From contig NZ_KB891797.1 of assembly GCF_000373565.1 (NCBI RefSeq), forward strand, positions 406,487-470,486: DNA of 64,000 bases, given 5' to 3'. Of the stretch, positions 1 through 7,474 are shown in pieces. A program made the position numbers and the translations under genes. This DNA is from Streptomyces sp. HmicA12 (GTDB lineage Bacteria; Actinomycetota; Actinomycetes; Streptomycetales; Streptomycetaceae). The stretch's first letter is position 1, and every line of letters starts with the position of its first letter. The notes under the pieces were generated by a model. The model did not search any database, was not told the DNA's origin, and saw nothing but the letters and a program-made list of their open reading frames with translations.

Positions 1-74
1 AGGTCGTCGGCGGTGTAGCCGCCCTCGGGCGGCATCGGCCAGGTAGGCGTGGACGCCTTCGGATCGATGCTCAT
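1..74 (-). CDS. Uma2-like family protein, N-terminal fragment (runs off the left edge)
   Basis: Only the first 24 codons are inside the window. Read leftward from ATG at 74 they give [20 protein letters not shown] and then TADDL. This resembles the N-terminus of Streptomyces Uma2-family putative endonucleases, which open with a WPxPPxGGY segment followed by an acidic dipeptide. GGGAG sits 5 bases upstream of this ATG; an in-frame ATG at 86 is an alternative start. The catalytic region lies outside the window, so the family call rests on N-terminal resemblance alone. The gene is divergent from recQ. Confidence 0.4.
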   Translation of the reverse strand, partial: MSIDPKASTPTWPMPPEGGYTADD

Positions 75-177
75 CAGTGCTCCCATGGGACGGAGTCTCG
101 CCGGGGCCTTCAGGCTAACGCTCGGTAATGATCTGGTCTCCCACAGACGTGTGAACGACATTCTGATTGTGAGGAAC

Positions 178-203
178 TTATCCACAGGGGCTGCTGTGGA
201 TAA
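178..203. promoter_or_regulatory. Inverted pair of DnaA-box-like 9-mers upstream of recQ
   Basis: TTATCCACA lies at 178-186 and its exact reverse complement TGTGGATAA at 195-203. With the next base on each side they form a perfect 10-bp inverted repeat around a 6-base spacer. TTATCCACA is the classical bacterial DnaA box; Streptomyces boxes are usually TTGTCCACA. The site is 71 bases before the recQ start, in the divergent intergenic region. DnaA binding, and any control of recQ or of the leftward gene, is inferred. Confidence 0.5.
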
Positions 204-273
204 CTCTCGGGCTGTCGGTCCGGACCCCTATGGTTGCGGGGGTAGTCGGGATCGGCAGGACGGGACTGAGGGT

Positions 274-2202
274 ATGGCTGAGGTGACGGAGAGCGAGGCG
301 CTCGCCACGCTCCACCGCGTGTTCGGGTACGACGCGTTCCGGGGCGAGCAGGAAGCGATCATCGAGCACGTGGTGACGGGCGGCGACGCCGTCGTCCTGA
401 TGCCGACCGGCGGCGGCAAGTCGCTCTGCTACCAGATCCCGGCGCTGGTCAGGCCCGGTACGGGCGTCGTCGTCTCGCCGCTGATCGCGCTCATGCAGGA
501 CCAGGTGGACGCGCTGCGGGCGCTCGGTGTGCGCGCCGGGTTCATGAACTCGACGCAGGACTTCGACGAGCGCAGGACCGTCGAGGCCGAGTTCCTCGCC
601 GGTGAGCTGGACGTCATCTATCTCGCACCGGAGCGGCTGCGCCTCGACTCCACGCTCGATCTCCTCTCGCGCGGCAAGATCTCCGTCTTCGCCATCGACG
701 AGGCGCACTGCGTGGCGCAGTGGGGGCACGACTTCCGGCCCGAGTACCGGGCGTTGTCCGTGCTCGGCGAGCGGTGGCCCGACGTGCCGCGCATCGCCCT
801 CACCGCGACCGCGACGCATGCCACGCACCAGGAGATCACCCAGAGCCTCGGCATGCCGCGGGCCCGGCACTTCGTGGCCAGCTTCGACCGGCCCAACATC
901 CAGTACCGGATCGTGCCCAAGGCCGACCCGAAGAAGCAGCTGCTGACCTTCCTCAAGCAGGAGCACGAGGGCGACGCGGGCATCGTGTACTGCCTGTCGC
1001 GCAAGTCGGTGGAGGCGACCGCCGAGTTCCTCTGCAAGAACGGGATCGAGGCCGTTCCGTACCACGCGGGCCTCGACGCGGGCACCCGCGCGCGGCACCA
1101 GTCGCGGTTCCTGCGCGAGGAGGGCCTCGTCGTCTGCGCGACCATCGCGTTCGGCATGGGCATCGACAAGCCGGACGTCCGGTTCGTCGCGCACCTGGAT
1201 CTGCCGAAGTCCGTCGAGGGCTACTACCAGGAGACCGGGCGCGCCGGCCGTGACGGGCTCGCGTCCACGGCGTGGATGGCGTACGGACTGCAGGACGTCG
1301 TCCAGCAGCGGAAGCTCATCAACATGGGGGAGGGCGACGAGGCGTTCCGCCGCCGGGCCTCCTCCCACCTGGACTCGATGCTGGCGCTGTGCGAGACCGC
1401 GCAGTGCCGCCGGGCCCAGCTCCTGACGTACTTCGGGCAGGAGGCGACCGCGTCGTGCGGCAACTGCGACACGTGCCTGACCCCGCCCGAGACCTGGGAC
1501 GGCACGGTCGCCGCGCAGAAGATTCTCTCCACGGTGGTGCGGCTCGACCGGGAGCGGCGGCAGAAGTTCGGCGCGGGCCAGATCATCGACATCCTGCTCG
1601 GCAAGCGCACCGCCAAGGTCATCCAGTTCGACCACGACCAGCTGTCCGTGTTCGGCATCGGCGAGGAGCTGGCCGAGGCCGAATGGCGTGGTGTGGTGCG
1701 GCAGTTGCTGGCGCAGGGGCTCATCGCGGTCGAGGGCGAGTTCGGGACGCTGGTGCTGACCGAGGAGAGCGGCACCGTGCTCGGGCGGCAGCGGGAGGTG
1801 TGGCTGCGCAAGGAGGCGCCGCGGCCCGCCGCTTCCCGCTCGTCCTCGCGGGAGCGCAAGGCCAAGACGGTCGCGGCCGATCTGCCGGCCGAGCTGGTCC
1901 CCGTCTTCGAGGCGCTGCGCGCCTGGCGCGGTGCGCAGGCCAAGGAGAACGGGGTGCCCGCGTACGTCATCTTCCACGACGCCACGCTCAGGGAGATCGC
2001 TCTGCAACAGCCCACGTCACTCGCCCAGTTGGGCACGATCGGTGGCGTCGGCGAGAAGAAACTGGCGACGTACGGGGAAGGGGTGCTCGAGGTGCTCTCG
2101 GGGGAGCCCGGTGGGGCGAAGGGTCCGTCCGAGCCCGAGGCGGAATTCGGCGCTGAGCCGGACTTCGGGCCCGAGCCGGAGTTCGAGGACGTGGACTGGT
2201 AG
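274..2202 (+). CDS. recQ: ATP-dependent DNA helicase RecQ
   Basis: A 3'-5' superfamily 2 DNA helicase that unwinds recombination and fork intermediates. The 642-residue product has the whole RecQ layout. Walker A is PTGGGKS (Lys49), followed by a DEAH box ([19 protein letters not shown]) and the motif VI region [10 protein letters not shown]. An RQC zinc-binding segment has the cysteines of CRRAQ and SCGNCDTC, and a C-terminal HRDC domain covers roughly the last 110 residues. An acidic tail rich in EPEF-type repeats ends the protein. The start is the ATG at 274: upstream in-frame residues are not RecQ-like and would cross the DnaA-box palindrome. Family and full-length status are clear. Confidence 0.95.
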   Translation: MAEVTESEALATLHRVFGYDAFRGEQEAIIEHVVTGGDAVVLMPTGGGKSLCYQIPALVRPGTGVVVSPLIALMQDQVDALRALGVRAGFMNSTQDFDERRTVEAEFLAGELDVIYLAPERLRLDSTLDLLSRGKISVFAIDEAHCVAQWGHDFRPEYRALSVLGERWPDVPRIALTATATHATHQEITQSLGMPRARHFVASFDRPNIQYRIVPKADPKKQLLTFLKQEHEGDAGIVYCLSRKSVEATAEFLCKNGIEAVPYHAGLDAGTRARHQSRFLREEGLVVCATIAFGMGIDKPDVRFVAHLDLPKSVEGYYQETGRAGRDGLASTAWMAYGLQDVVQQRKLINMGEGDEAFRRRASSHLDSMLALCETAQCRRAQLLTYFGQEATASCGNCDTCLTPPETWDGTVAAQKILSTVVRLDRERRQKFGAGQIIDILLGKRTAKVIQFDHDQLSVFGIGEELAEAEWRGVVRQLLAQGLIAVEGEFGTLVLTEESGTVLGRQREVWLRKEAPRPAASRSSSRERKAKTVAADLPAELVPVFEALRAWRGAQAKENGVPAYVIFHDATLREIALQQPTSLAQLGTIGGVGEKKLATYGEGVLEVLSGEPGGAKGPSEPEAEFGAEPDFGPEPEFEDVDW

Positions 2203-2276
2203 TCGTGGCTTGAGGGCGGGTGCGTCTGCCGGGTGCGGTTGCCGCGCGGCTGCGGGCCGGTGGGTGGCTGGTCGCC

Positions 2277-2315
2277 CAGTTCCCCGCGCCCCTGGAGCGA
2301 GCTTCGCTCGCCCAG
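2277..2315. terminator. Intergenic repeat plus hairpin between convergent recQ and fahA
   Basis: CAGTTCCCCGCGCCCCT at 2277-2293 is an exact 17-mer that recurs in opposite orientation at 17080-17096. From memory this string is very common in Streptomyces intergenic DNA. It runs into a stem-loop (CCTGG, GCGAGC, TTC loop, GCTCGC, CCAGG, one bulge) ending near 2315. Its position between two convergent genes fits a bidirectional terminator. No U-tract is present, as is usual in Streptomyces. Confidence 0.55.
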
Positions 2316-2360
2316 GGCGCCTTGGGGTCGCCCCGCCGAGCCGCACCCGGCAAACGCGAC

Positions 2361-3617
2361 CTACACGTGGCCCACGACGCGGCCCGTGACGTCGCCGAGG
2401 CCCACCCGGACCCCGTTCGGGCCCGGGGCCCACGCCGACAGGGTCACCTCGTCGCCGTCCTCCAGGAAACCCCTTTTGCCGTCGGGGAGTTCGAGCGGCC
2501 GCTGCCCGTTCCAGGTCATCTCGATCAGGGAGCCGCGCTCGTTCTCCTCGGCGCCGCTGATGGTGCCGGAGCCGTAGAGATCGCCGGTGCGCAGGGAGGC
2601 GCCGTTGACCGTCATGTGGGCCAGCATCTGGGCGCCGGTCCAGTACATGCCGGAGAAGGGCGGTTCCGAGATGGTGTGGCCGTTGAGGGAGACCGTGATG
2701 CGGAGGTCGTAGCCCGCCGGGTCGAGAGCGGGGTCGGCGTCGTCCAGGTAGGGCAGGAGGGGCACCGAGCGCTCGGGGGCGGGCACGCGGGCCGCGTCCA
2801 GGGCCTCAAGTGGCGTGATCCAGGCCGAGATCGACGTCGCGAACGACTTGCCGAGGTGCGGGCCGAGCGGAACCGTCTCCCAGTTCTGGATGTCGCGCGC
2901 CGACCAGTCGTTCAGCAGGCACAGTCCGAAGACGTGGTCGCGGTAGGAGGAGAGCGGGACGGACGTGCCCTGCGCCGACGGGACGCCGACGACGTAACCG
3001 ACCTCCGTCTCGATGTCGAGGCGCACGGAAGGACCGAAGACCGGGGCCGGGTCGCTCGGGCCCTTGCGCTGACCGCTCGGGCGCACCACGTCCGTCCCGG
3101 AGACCACGACCGTGCCGGCGCGACCGTGGTAACCCACCGGCAGATGCTTCCAGTTGGGCTTGAGAGCCGCCTCGTCCGGGCGGAACAGGCGGCCGAGGTT
3201 CGTGGCGTGGTGCTCGGACGCGTAGAAGTCGACGTAGTCCGCGACGTCGAAGGGAAGGTGCAGCGTCACCGAGGTGAGCGGGTGGAGATGAGCGCGGACG
3301 ACATCCCGGTGGGCGGGGACCGTCACCCATTCCGTCACCGCGCGGCGCACGTCCGACCACGTCGTACGGCCCGCGGCGAGAAGCGGGTTGAGGGACGGGC
3401 GGGCCAGGAGGCTGCCGTGGGGGGAGCCGAGCGCCGTGCCCACCGCTCCCGCGTCCAGGACGTGGTCGCCGAGGCGGACGCCGACGCGGGGTCCCTCGCC
3501 GGCGTGACTGAACACTCCGTAAGGGAGGTTGTGCGGGCCGAAGGGGTGGCCTTCGGGGAGGTCGAGAGGGTCGAGCGAGTCGAGCGGGGTGTGCTCGGAC
3601 GCGGCTGCGGCTGCCAT
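2361..3617 (-). CDS. fahA: Fumarylacetoacetase
   Basis: Hydrolyses fumarylacetoacetate to fumarate and acetoacetate, the last step of tyrosine/homogentisate catabolism. The 418-residue length matches the eukaryotic-type FAH family. Visible family motifs are DFYASEHHATNLG, which holds the catalytic His region, and LLNDWSARDIQNWE followed by PLGPHLGKSF, which includes the metal-binding Asp. GDLYGSGTISG lies near the C-terminus. The start is taken at MAAAAASEHTP, position 3617; 12 extra in-frame upstream residues look non-native. It is transcribed alone, convergent with recQ and divergent from the ATP-grasp gene. No other homogentisate-pathway gene is in the window. Confidence 0.93.
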   Translation of the reverse strand: MAAAAASEHTPLDSLDPLDLPEGHPFGPHNLPYGVFSHAGEGPRVGVRLGDHVLDAGAVGTALGSPHGSLLARPSLNPLLAAGRTTWSDVRRAVTEWVTVPAHRDVVRAHLHPLTSVTLHLPFDVADYVDFYASEHHATNLGRLFRPDEAALKPNWKHLPVGYHGRAGTVVVSGTDVVRPSGQRKGPSDPAPVFGPSVRLDIETEVGYVVGVPSAQGTSVPLSSYRDHVFGLCLLNDWSARDIQNWETVPLGPHLGKSFATSISAWITPLEALDAARVPAPERSVPLLPYLDDADPALDPAGYDLRITVSLNGHTISEPPFSGMYWTGAQMLAHMTVNGASLRTGDLYGSGTISGAEENERGSLIEMTWNGQRPLELPDGKRGFLEDGDEVTLSAWAPGPNGVRVGLGDVTGRVVGHV

Positions 3618-3714
3618 GCCTACGTGCCTCACTTTCCATCGGGTGGGCCACACGTTACGTGGGAGCCGCGCGTTCGGGCAGTGCCTAAAGAGTTCGTAAT
3701 GTCCGAATGACCCG

Positions 3715-3744
3715 TTGATAGAGGGGTCGGTTCCGGCTTAGCGT
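3715..3744 (+). promoter_or_regulatory. Candidate sigma70-type (HrdB-like) promoter for the ATP-grasp gene
   Basis: TTGATA at 3715-3720 and TAGCGT at 3739-3744 are separated by 18 bases, close to the HrdB consensus (TTGACN, 16-18, TAGRRT). Transcription would begin near 3751. That is downstream of the ATG at 3747, so it argues for a later translation start for the ATP-grasp gene. Confidence 0.45.
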
Positions 3745-3812
3745 CTATGTCCGGCGGGCGCGGGCGGGGTGGATCCGTGTCCGGAGGGGGATCGGGACAC
3801 GTGGGGGGACCC

Positions 3813-5132
3813 GTGGCCAGAAGCGCCGGTAGCGCACGCGGTGGTGCAGGAAGCGGTGCTCGAAGCGGCGCCGGAAGACTGCCCTTCTCCGTGGACCGGG
3901 ACGTGCCGGGCCTCATCGTGAAGTTCGGCGACTATCCCTTGCACCACGGAGGAGTGGGCGCCATCCGCAGCCTGGGCCGCCTCGGTGTCCCCATGTACGC
4001 GATCACCGAGGACCGTTACACGCCCGCCGCGGCCTCGCGCTATCTGCGCCGGGCCTTTCCCTGGCGGACCACCGGGGCGGAGGCCCCGGAGCGGCTCGTC
4101 GACGGACTGCTGAGGGTCGCCCGGCGCATCGGACGTCCGACCGTGATGATCCCGACCGACGAGGAAGCGGCCGTGCTCATCGCCGAGCATCAGGCGCCGT
4201 TGGCCGACGCGGGCTTCCTCTTTCCGCCGGTGGACCGGGAGTTGCCGCGCCGGCTCGCCAGCAAGCAGGGGCTGCACGCGTTGTGCGTGGAGCACGGGAT
4301 CCCCTCGCCGGCGGCGGCCTTTCCCGGCAGCCGGGCGGACATCGAGGCGTTCGCGACGCAGGCGCGGTTTCCGGTGGTGGCGAAGAACCGGGAGGCGTTC
4401 ACGCGCCGCACCCGGCCCGCGGTCAACGGGACGACGAAGATCATGACCCCCGACGGCCTGCGGGAGCTCGCCCGGGACTGGGGCGAGAGCCCCGGCGTGA
4501 TCCTCCAGGAGTACCTGCCGCGCGAGGACGCCGAGGACTGGATCGTGCACGCGTACTTCGACCAGGACTCCACGCCCCGGGCGCTGTTCACCGGCGTCAA
4601 GGTCCGCTCCTGGCCGCCGCACGCGGGCATGACGGCACACGCGTACGTGGTCGACAATCCGGAACTCTCCGACCTCACCGCACGTTTCATCAAACAGATC
4701 GGCTTCACCGGCATCATCGACCTCGACCTGCGCTTCGACCGGCGCGACGGACAGTACAAACTCCTCGACTTCAACCCGCGGATGGGCGCCCAGTTCCGCC
4801 TCTTCGAGAGCGAGGCGGGCATCGACGTCGTCCGCGCCATGCACCTGCAGCTCACCGGCCGCGCCGTCCCGGAGGGGGAACAGCGCGCGGGACATCGGTA
4901 CGTCGTGGAGAACATCGACCTGCCGGCCCTGCTCGCCTATCGGCGCAGCGGCTACACGACCCCGCACGCCCCGTCCCGCGCGAGCGGCACGGAGCTGGCG
5001 TGGTGGGCGGCCGACGACCCACGGCCGTTCTTCACGATGCTCGCCCGGTTCGTCACCCCGGGTGCCAAGCATCTCTACCAGTTGTGGCGCACCCAGCGCC
5101 GCGGCAGCACCACCGGCGCCACCGCCCAGTAG
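3813..5132 (+). CDS. ATP-grasp domain protein (carboxylate-amine ligase-like)
   Basis: The 439-residue product has an ATP-grasp fold. An N-terminal substrate domain begins VPGLIVKFGDYPLHHGG. The ATP-binding core carries PVVAKNREAF and ILQEYLP. The Mg/ATP acidic motif is DLDLRFDRRDGQYKLLDFNP, with the DLD and DFN pairs typical of ATP-grasp ligases. Such enzymes join a carboxylate to an amine or thiol through an acyl-phosphate; the substrate cannot be read. GTG 3813 was chosen because a GGGGGG tract lies just upstream. The ATG at 3747 has no ribosome site and precedes the predicted transcript start; GTG 3891 is also possible. A FAD oxidoreductase follows 124 bases later on the same strand and may act with it. 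Confidence 0.75.
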   Translation: MARSAGSARGGAGSGARSGAGRLPFSVDRDVPGLIVKFGDYPLHHGGVGAIRSLGRLGVPMYAITEDRYTPAAASRYLRRAFPWRTTGAEAPERLVDGLLRVARRIGRPTVMIPTDEEAAVLIAEHQAPLADAGFLFPPVDRELPRRLASKQGLHALCVEHGIPSPAAAFPGSRADIEAFATQARFPVVAKNREAFTRRTRPAVNGTTKIMTPDGLRELARDWGESPGVILQEYLPREDAEDWIVHAYFDQDSTPRALFTGVKVRSWPPHAGMTAHAYVVDNPELSDLTARFIKQIGFTGIIDLDLRFDRRDGQYKLLDFNPRMGAQFRLFESEAGIDVVRAMHLQLTGRAVPEGEQRAGHRYVVENIDLPALLAYRRSGYTTPHAPSRASGTELAWWAADDPRPFFTMLARFVTPGAKHLYQLWRTQRRGSTTGATAQ

Positions 5133-5256
5133 CGAACGGCCGATCGCCGGCAGCCGGGAGCCAGTGGCCGGCGGGTGGGGTGGGACCGGCGGCGCGCAGA
5201 ACCGCGAAGCAAGAGACGCAGTGCACGAGCAACTGCCGTCCCGGGGAGGGGACTTC

Positions 5257-6459
5257 GTGATCCATCCGGTAGCTGTCATCGGCGCGGGCCCGTACGGCCT
5301 GTCGACCGCCGCGCATCTGCGGGCGCGCGGCATTCCCGTCAGGGTCTTCGGTGATCCCATGGTGAGCTGGCGCTCGCACATGCCCGAAGGCATGATCCTC
5401 AAGTCGGTCCCGTCCGCGTCGAACATCGACGCACCGCAGCGCGGTCACGCTCTGGTCGACTACTGCGACGCCGCCGGCATCGAGCGGCTCGTGACGGACG
5501 AGGACCTGATATCCGCCGAGACGTTCGTCGCGTACGGCGACTGGTTCCAGCAGAAGCTGGTGCCCGATCTGGAGCGGGTGCGCGTCGTCTCCGTCGACCG
5601 GCGCGGCACCGTGGGCTTCGAGCTGAAGCTGGACTCGGGCGAGCAGTTCACGGCCCGCGCCGTCGTCGTCGCCACCGGCCTGTCCGGCCTGGAGCATCTG
5701 CCGCGCGAGTTCGCCGCGGCCGTACCGGACGGTCCCTCACCGACGGGCCCGGTCTCGCACAGCGCCCAGCACCACGACCTGACCCGGTTCGCGGGCAAGG
5801 AGCTGATCGTCGTCGGCGCGGGCCAGTCCGCCCTGGAGACGGCGGCGCTCGCGGCCGAGGCGGGCGCGAGCGTGCGGGTCGTGGCGCGGGGAGAGGGCCG
5901 GGTGCGGTTCGGGTCGCCGCCGTGGGACCAGCCGAAGTTCCGCCCGGCGACGCCGTTCGGCAACGCCTGGTCGCTGTACGCGTTCACGTACTACCCGCAC
6001 CAGTACCGTCAACTGCCGCCCCAGGCACGGCACTACCTGGTCAAGCGGGTGCTCGGGCCGTTGGGCGCCTGGTGGCTGCGGGAGCGGTTCGAGGGCAAGG
6101 TCGGGGTCCGGGACGTCGCCGCGGTGGACCGGGTGACGGTCGCGGACGGTGCGCCGGTCGTGCGGGTGCGCCCGCACGGCGGGCGCCACGAGGAGCTCGG
6201 CGCCGACCACGTCATCGCGGCGACGGGTTACCGCGTCGACCTCGCCGCGATGCCGTTCCTCGGCGACGGCCTGCGCACCCGCCTCGCGGCCAGCCGGGGC
6301 ACGCCGCGCCTAGGCGCCGGGTACGTCTCGTCGATCCCCGGGCTGTACTTCACCGGGATGCTGGGCGGCTCGTCGTACGGGCCGGTGATGCGCTTCGTGT
6401 GCGGCACGGAGTTCGCCTCGCCGCGGCTGGCCCGCCATCTGTCCGCGGCGCACGGGTAG
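5257..6459 (+). CDS. FAD/NAD(P)-dependent oxidoreductase (flavin monooxygenase-like)
   Basis: A 400-residue flavoprotein with two dinucleotide-binding motifs. The FAD site is VIGAGPYGLS at the extreme N-terminus, and the NAD(P) site is IVVGAGQSALETAALAAEAG near residue 190. The C-terminal HVIAATGYRVDL matches the ATG motif of FMO and N-hydroxylating monooxygenases. The substrate is unknown. GTG 5257 is preceded by GGGGAGGGGAC and puts the FAD motif at residue 6; GTG 5221 is an alternative. The upstream ATP-grasp gene makes a two-enzyme amide-formation/oxidation unit plausible, but no biosynthetic core gene is visible nearby. Confidence 0.8.
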   Translation: MIHPVAVIGAGPYGLSTAAHLRARGIPVRVFGDPMVSWRSHMPEGMILKSVPSASNIDAPQRGHALVDYCDAAGIERLVTDEDLISAETFVAYGDWFQQKLVPDLERVRVVSVDRRGTVGFELKLDSGEQFTARAVVVATGLSGLEHLPREFAAAVPDGPSPTGPVSHSAQHHDLTRFAGKELIVVGAGQSALETAALAAEAGASVRVVARGEGRVRFGSPPWDQPKFRPATPFGNAWSLYAFTYYPHQYRQLPPQARHYLVKRVLGPLGAWWLRERFEGKVGVRDVAAVDRVTVADGAPVVRVRPHGGRHEELGADHVIAATGYRVDLAAMPFLGDGLRTRLAASRGTPRLGAGYVSSIPGLYFTGMLGGSSYGPVMRFVCGTEFASPRLARHLSAAHG

Positions 6460-6482
6460 GCCCGGTCCGGCGCGTTCGCCCG

Positions 6483-6521
6483 CGTCACCCGACGAGCCCC
6501 CATTAGCCCGAACGGGTGACG
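6483..6521. repeat. 9-bp inverted repeat with 21-base loop after the FAD oxidoreductase
   Basis: CGTCACCCG at 6483-6491 is repeated as CGGGTGACG at 6513-6521. It lies 24 bases after the oxidoreductase stop and 94 bases before the HAD gene. It could be a weak terminator or an operator for the HAD gene; the sequence does not decide. Confidence 0.35.
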
Positions 6522-6614
6522 TGGCGGTGCCGCTACCGGCGCCGGGCGACCATCCGCCCAGGGCGGCCGGTACACGTCGGGTCCCTGCGGCGGTCGATCC
6601 GTATTCTTCGGATC

Positions 6615-7415
6615 ATGGCCGCACCCGCATATGCACTCATCGCCACTGACCTGGACGGCACGTTGCTGCGAGGGGACGACACCGTCTCCGACCGGACCAG
6701 GGACGCCCTCGCGCGAGCAGCCGCCGCGGGGGCCCGGCACATCGTGGTCACCGGGCGGCCCGCGCCGCGCGTGCGCCCGCTGTTCGCCGACCTCACCGGT
6801 GGGCTCGCCGTGTGCGCGCAGGGGGCGCAGCTGTACGACTCCGGGACCGACCGGCTGCTGTGGTCCCGCACCCTCGACCGGGAGCTGGCCGAGCAGGCGC
6901 TCGGGAAGATCGAGGCGGAGGTCGGGCAGGTGCACGCGGCCGTGGACCAGGACGGGGTGGACGGCCTCACGCTCATCGAGCCCGGGTACCTGATGCCGCA
7001 CCCGACGCTGCCGGCGGTGCGTGTGCACGACCGGACGGAGCTGTGGGCGGCGCCCATCAGCAAGGTGCTGCTGCGCCACCCGGCCCTGACCGACGACGAG
7101 TTGGCGGACGTGGCCCGCACCGCCGTCGGCCCGCTGGCCACCGTCACCATGTCGGGGCCCGGCACCGTCGAACTCCAGCCGCGCGGAGTCACCAAGGCCA
7201 CCGGTCTGGAACTCGCCGCCGAGCGGCTTGGCGCGGGGCCCGGCGCCACGATCGCCTTCGGGGACATGCCGAACGACGTGCCGATGTTCGGGTGGGCGGG
7301 GCGCGGGGTGGCGATGGCCAACGCCCACCCCGAGCTGAAGGCCGTCGCCGACGAGGTCACCGCGTCGAACGAGGAGGACGGGGTGGCGGCGGTGCTGGAG
7401 CGGTTGTACGGCTGA
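6615..7415 (+). CDS. HAD superfamily hydrolase, Cof-type
   Basis: A 266-residue phosphatase of the haloacid dehalogenase superfamily. Motif I is IATDLDGTLL, with the nucleophile Asp and the DxD pair. Motif II is VVTGRPAPRV. Motif IV is FGDMPNDVPMFGWAG, giving the two Mg-binding acidic residues. The large inserted C2B cap between motifs II and III is typical of Cof/SupH sugar-phosphate and flavin-phosphate phosphatases. The ATG at 6615 puts motif I at the N-terminus. TATTCT at 6602-6607 lies 7 bases before that ATG and no Shine-Dalgarno is visible, so a leaderless message is possible. Substrate unknown. Confidence 0.88.
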   Translation: MAAPAYALIATDLDGTLLRGDDTVSDRTRDALARAAAAGARHIVVTGRPAPRVRPLFADLTGGLAVCAQGAQLYDSGTDRLLWSRTLDRELAEQALGKIEAEVGQVHAAVDQDGVDGLTLIEPGYLMPHPTLPAVRVHDRTELWAAPISKVLLRHPALTDDELADVARTAVGPLATVTMSGPGTVELQPRGVTKATGLELAAERLGAGPGATIAFGDMPNDVPMFGWAGRGVAMANAHPELKAVADEVTASNEEDGVAAVLERLYG

Positions 7416-7474
7416 GCCGCGGCGAGCGGGGCCCGCCCACGGCCACCGCCTCGCCTTCCGCCCCGGCACCGAAC

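Noticed and set aside
150..165. Possible Rex redox-repressor site (TGTGAAC...)
   Set aside because: Only one half matches the TGTGAAC/TTCACA consensus; the other half does not.
178..2007. A 609-codon open frame antisense to recQ
   Set aside because: No domain, shadow-type composition, and complete overlap with an unmistakable RecQ gene.
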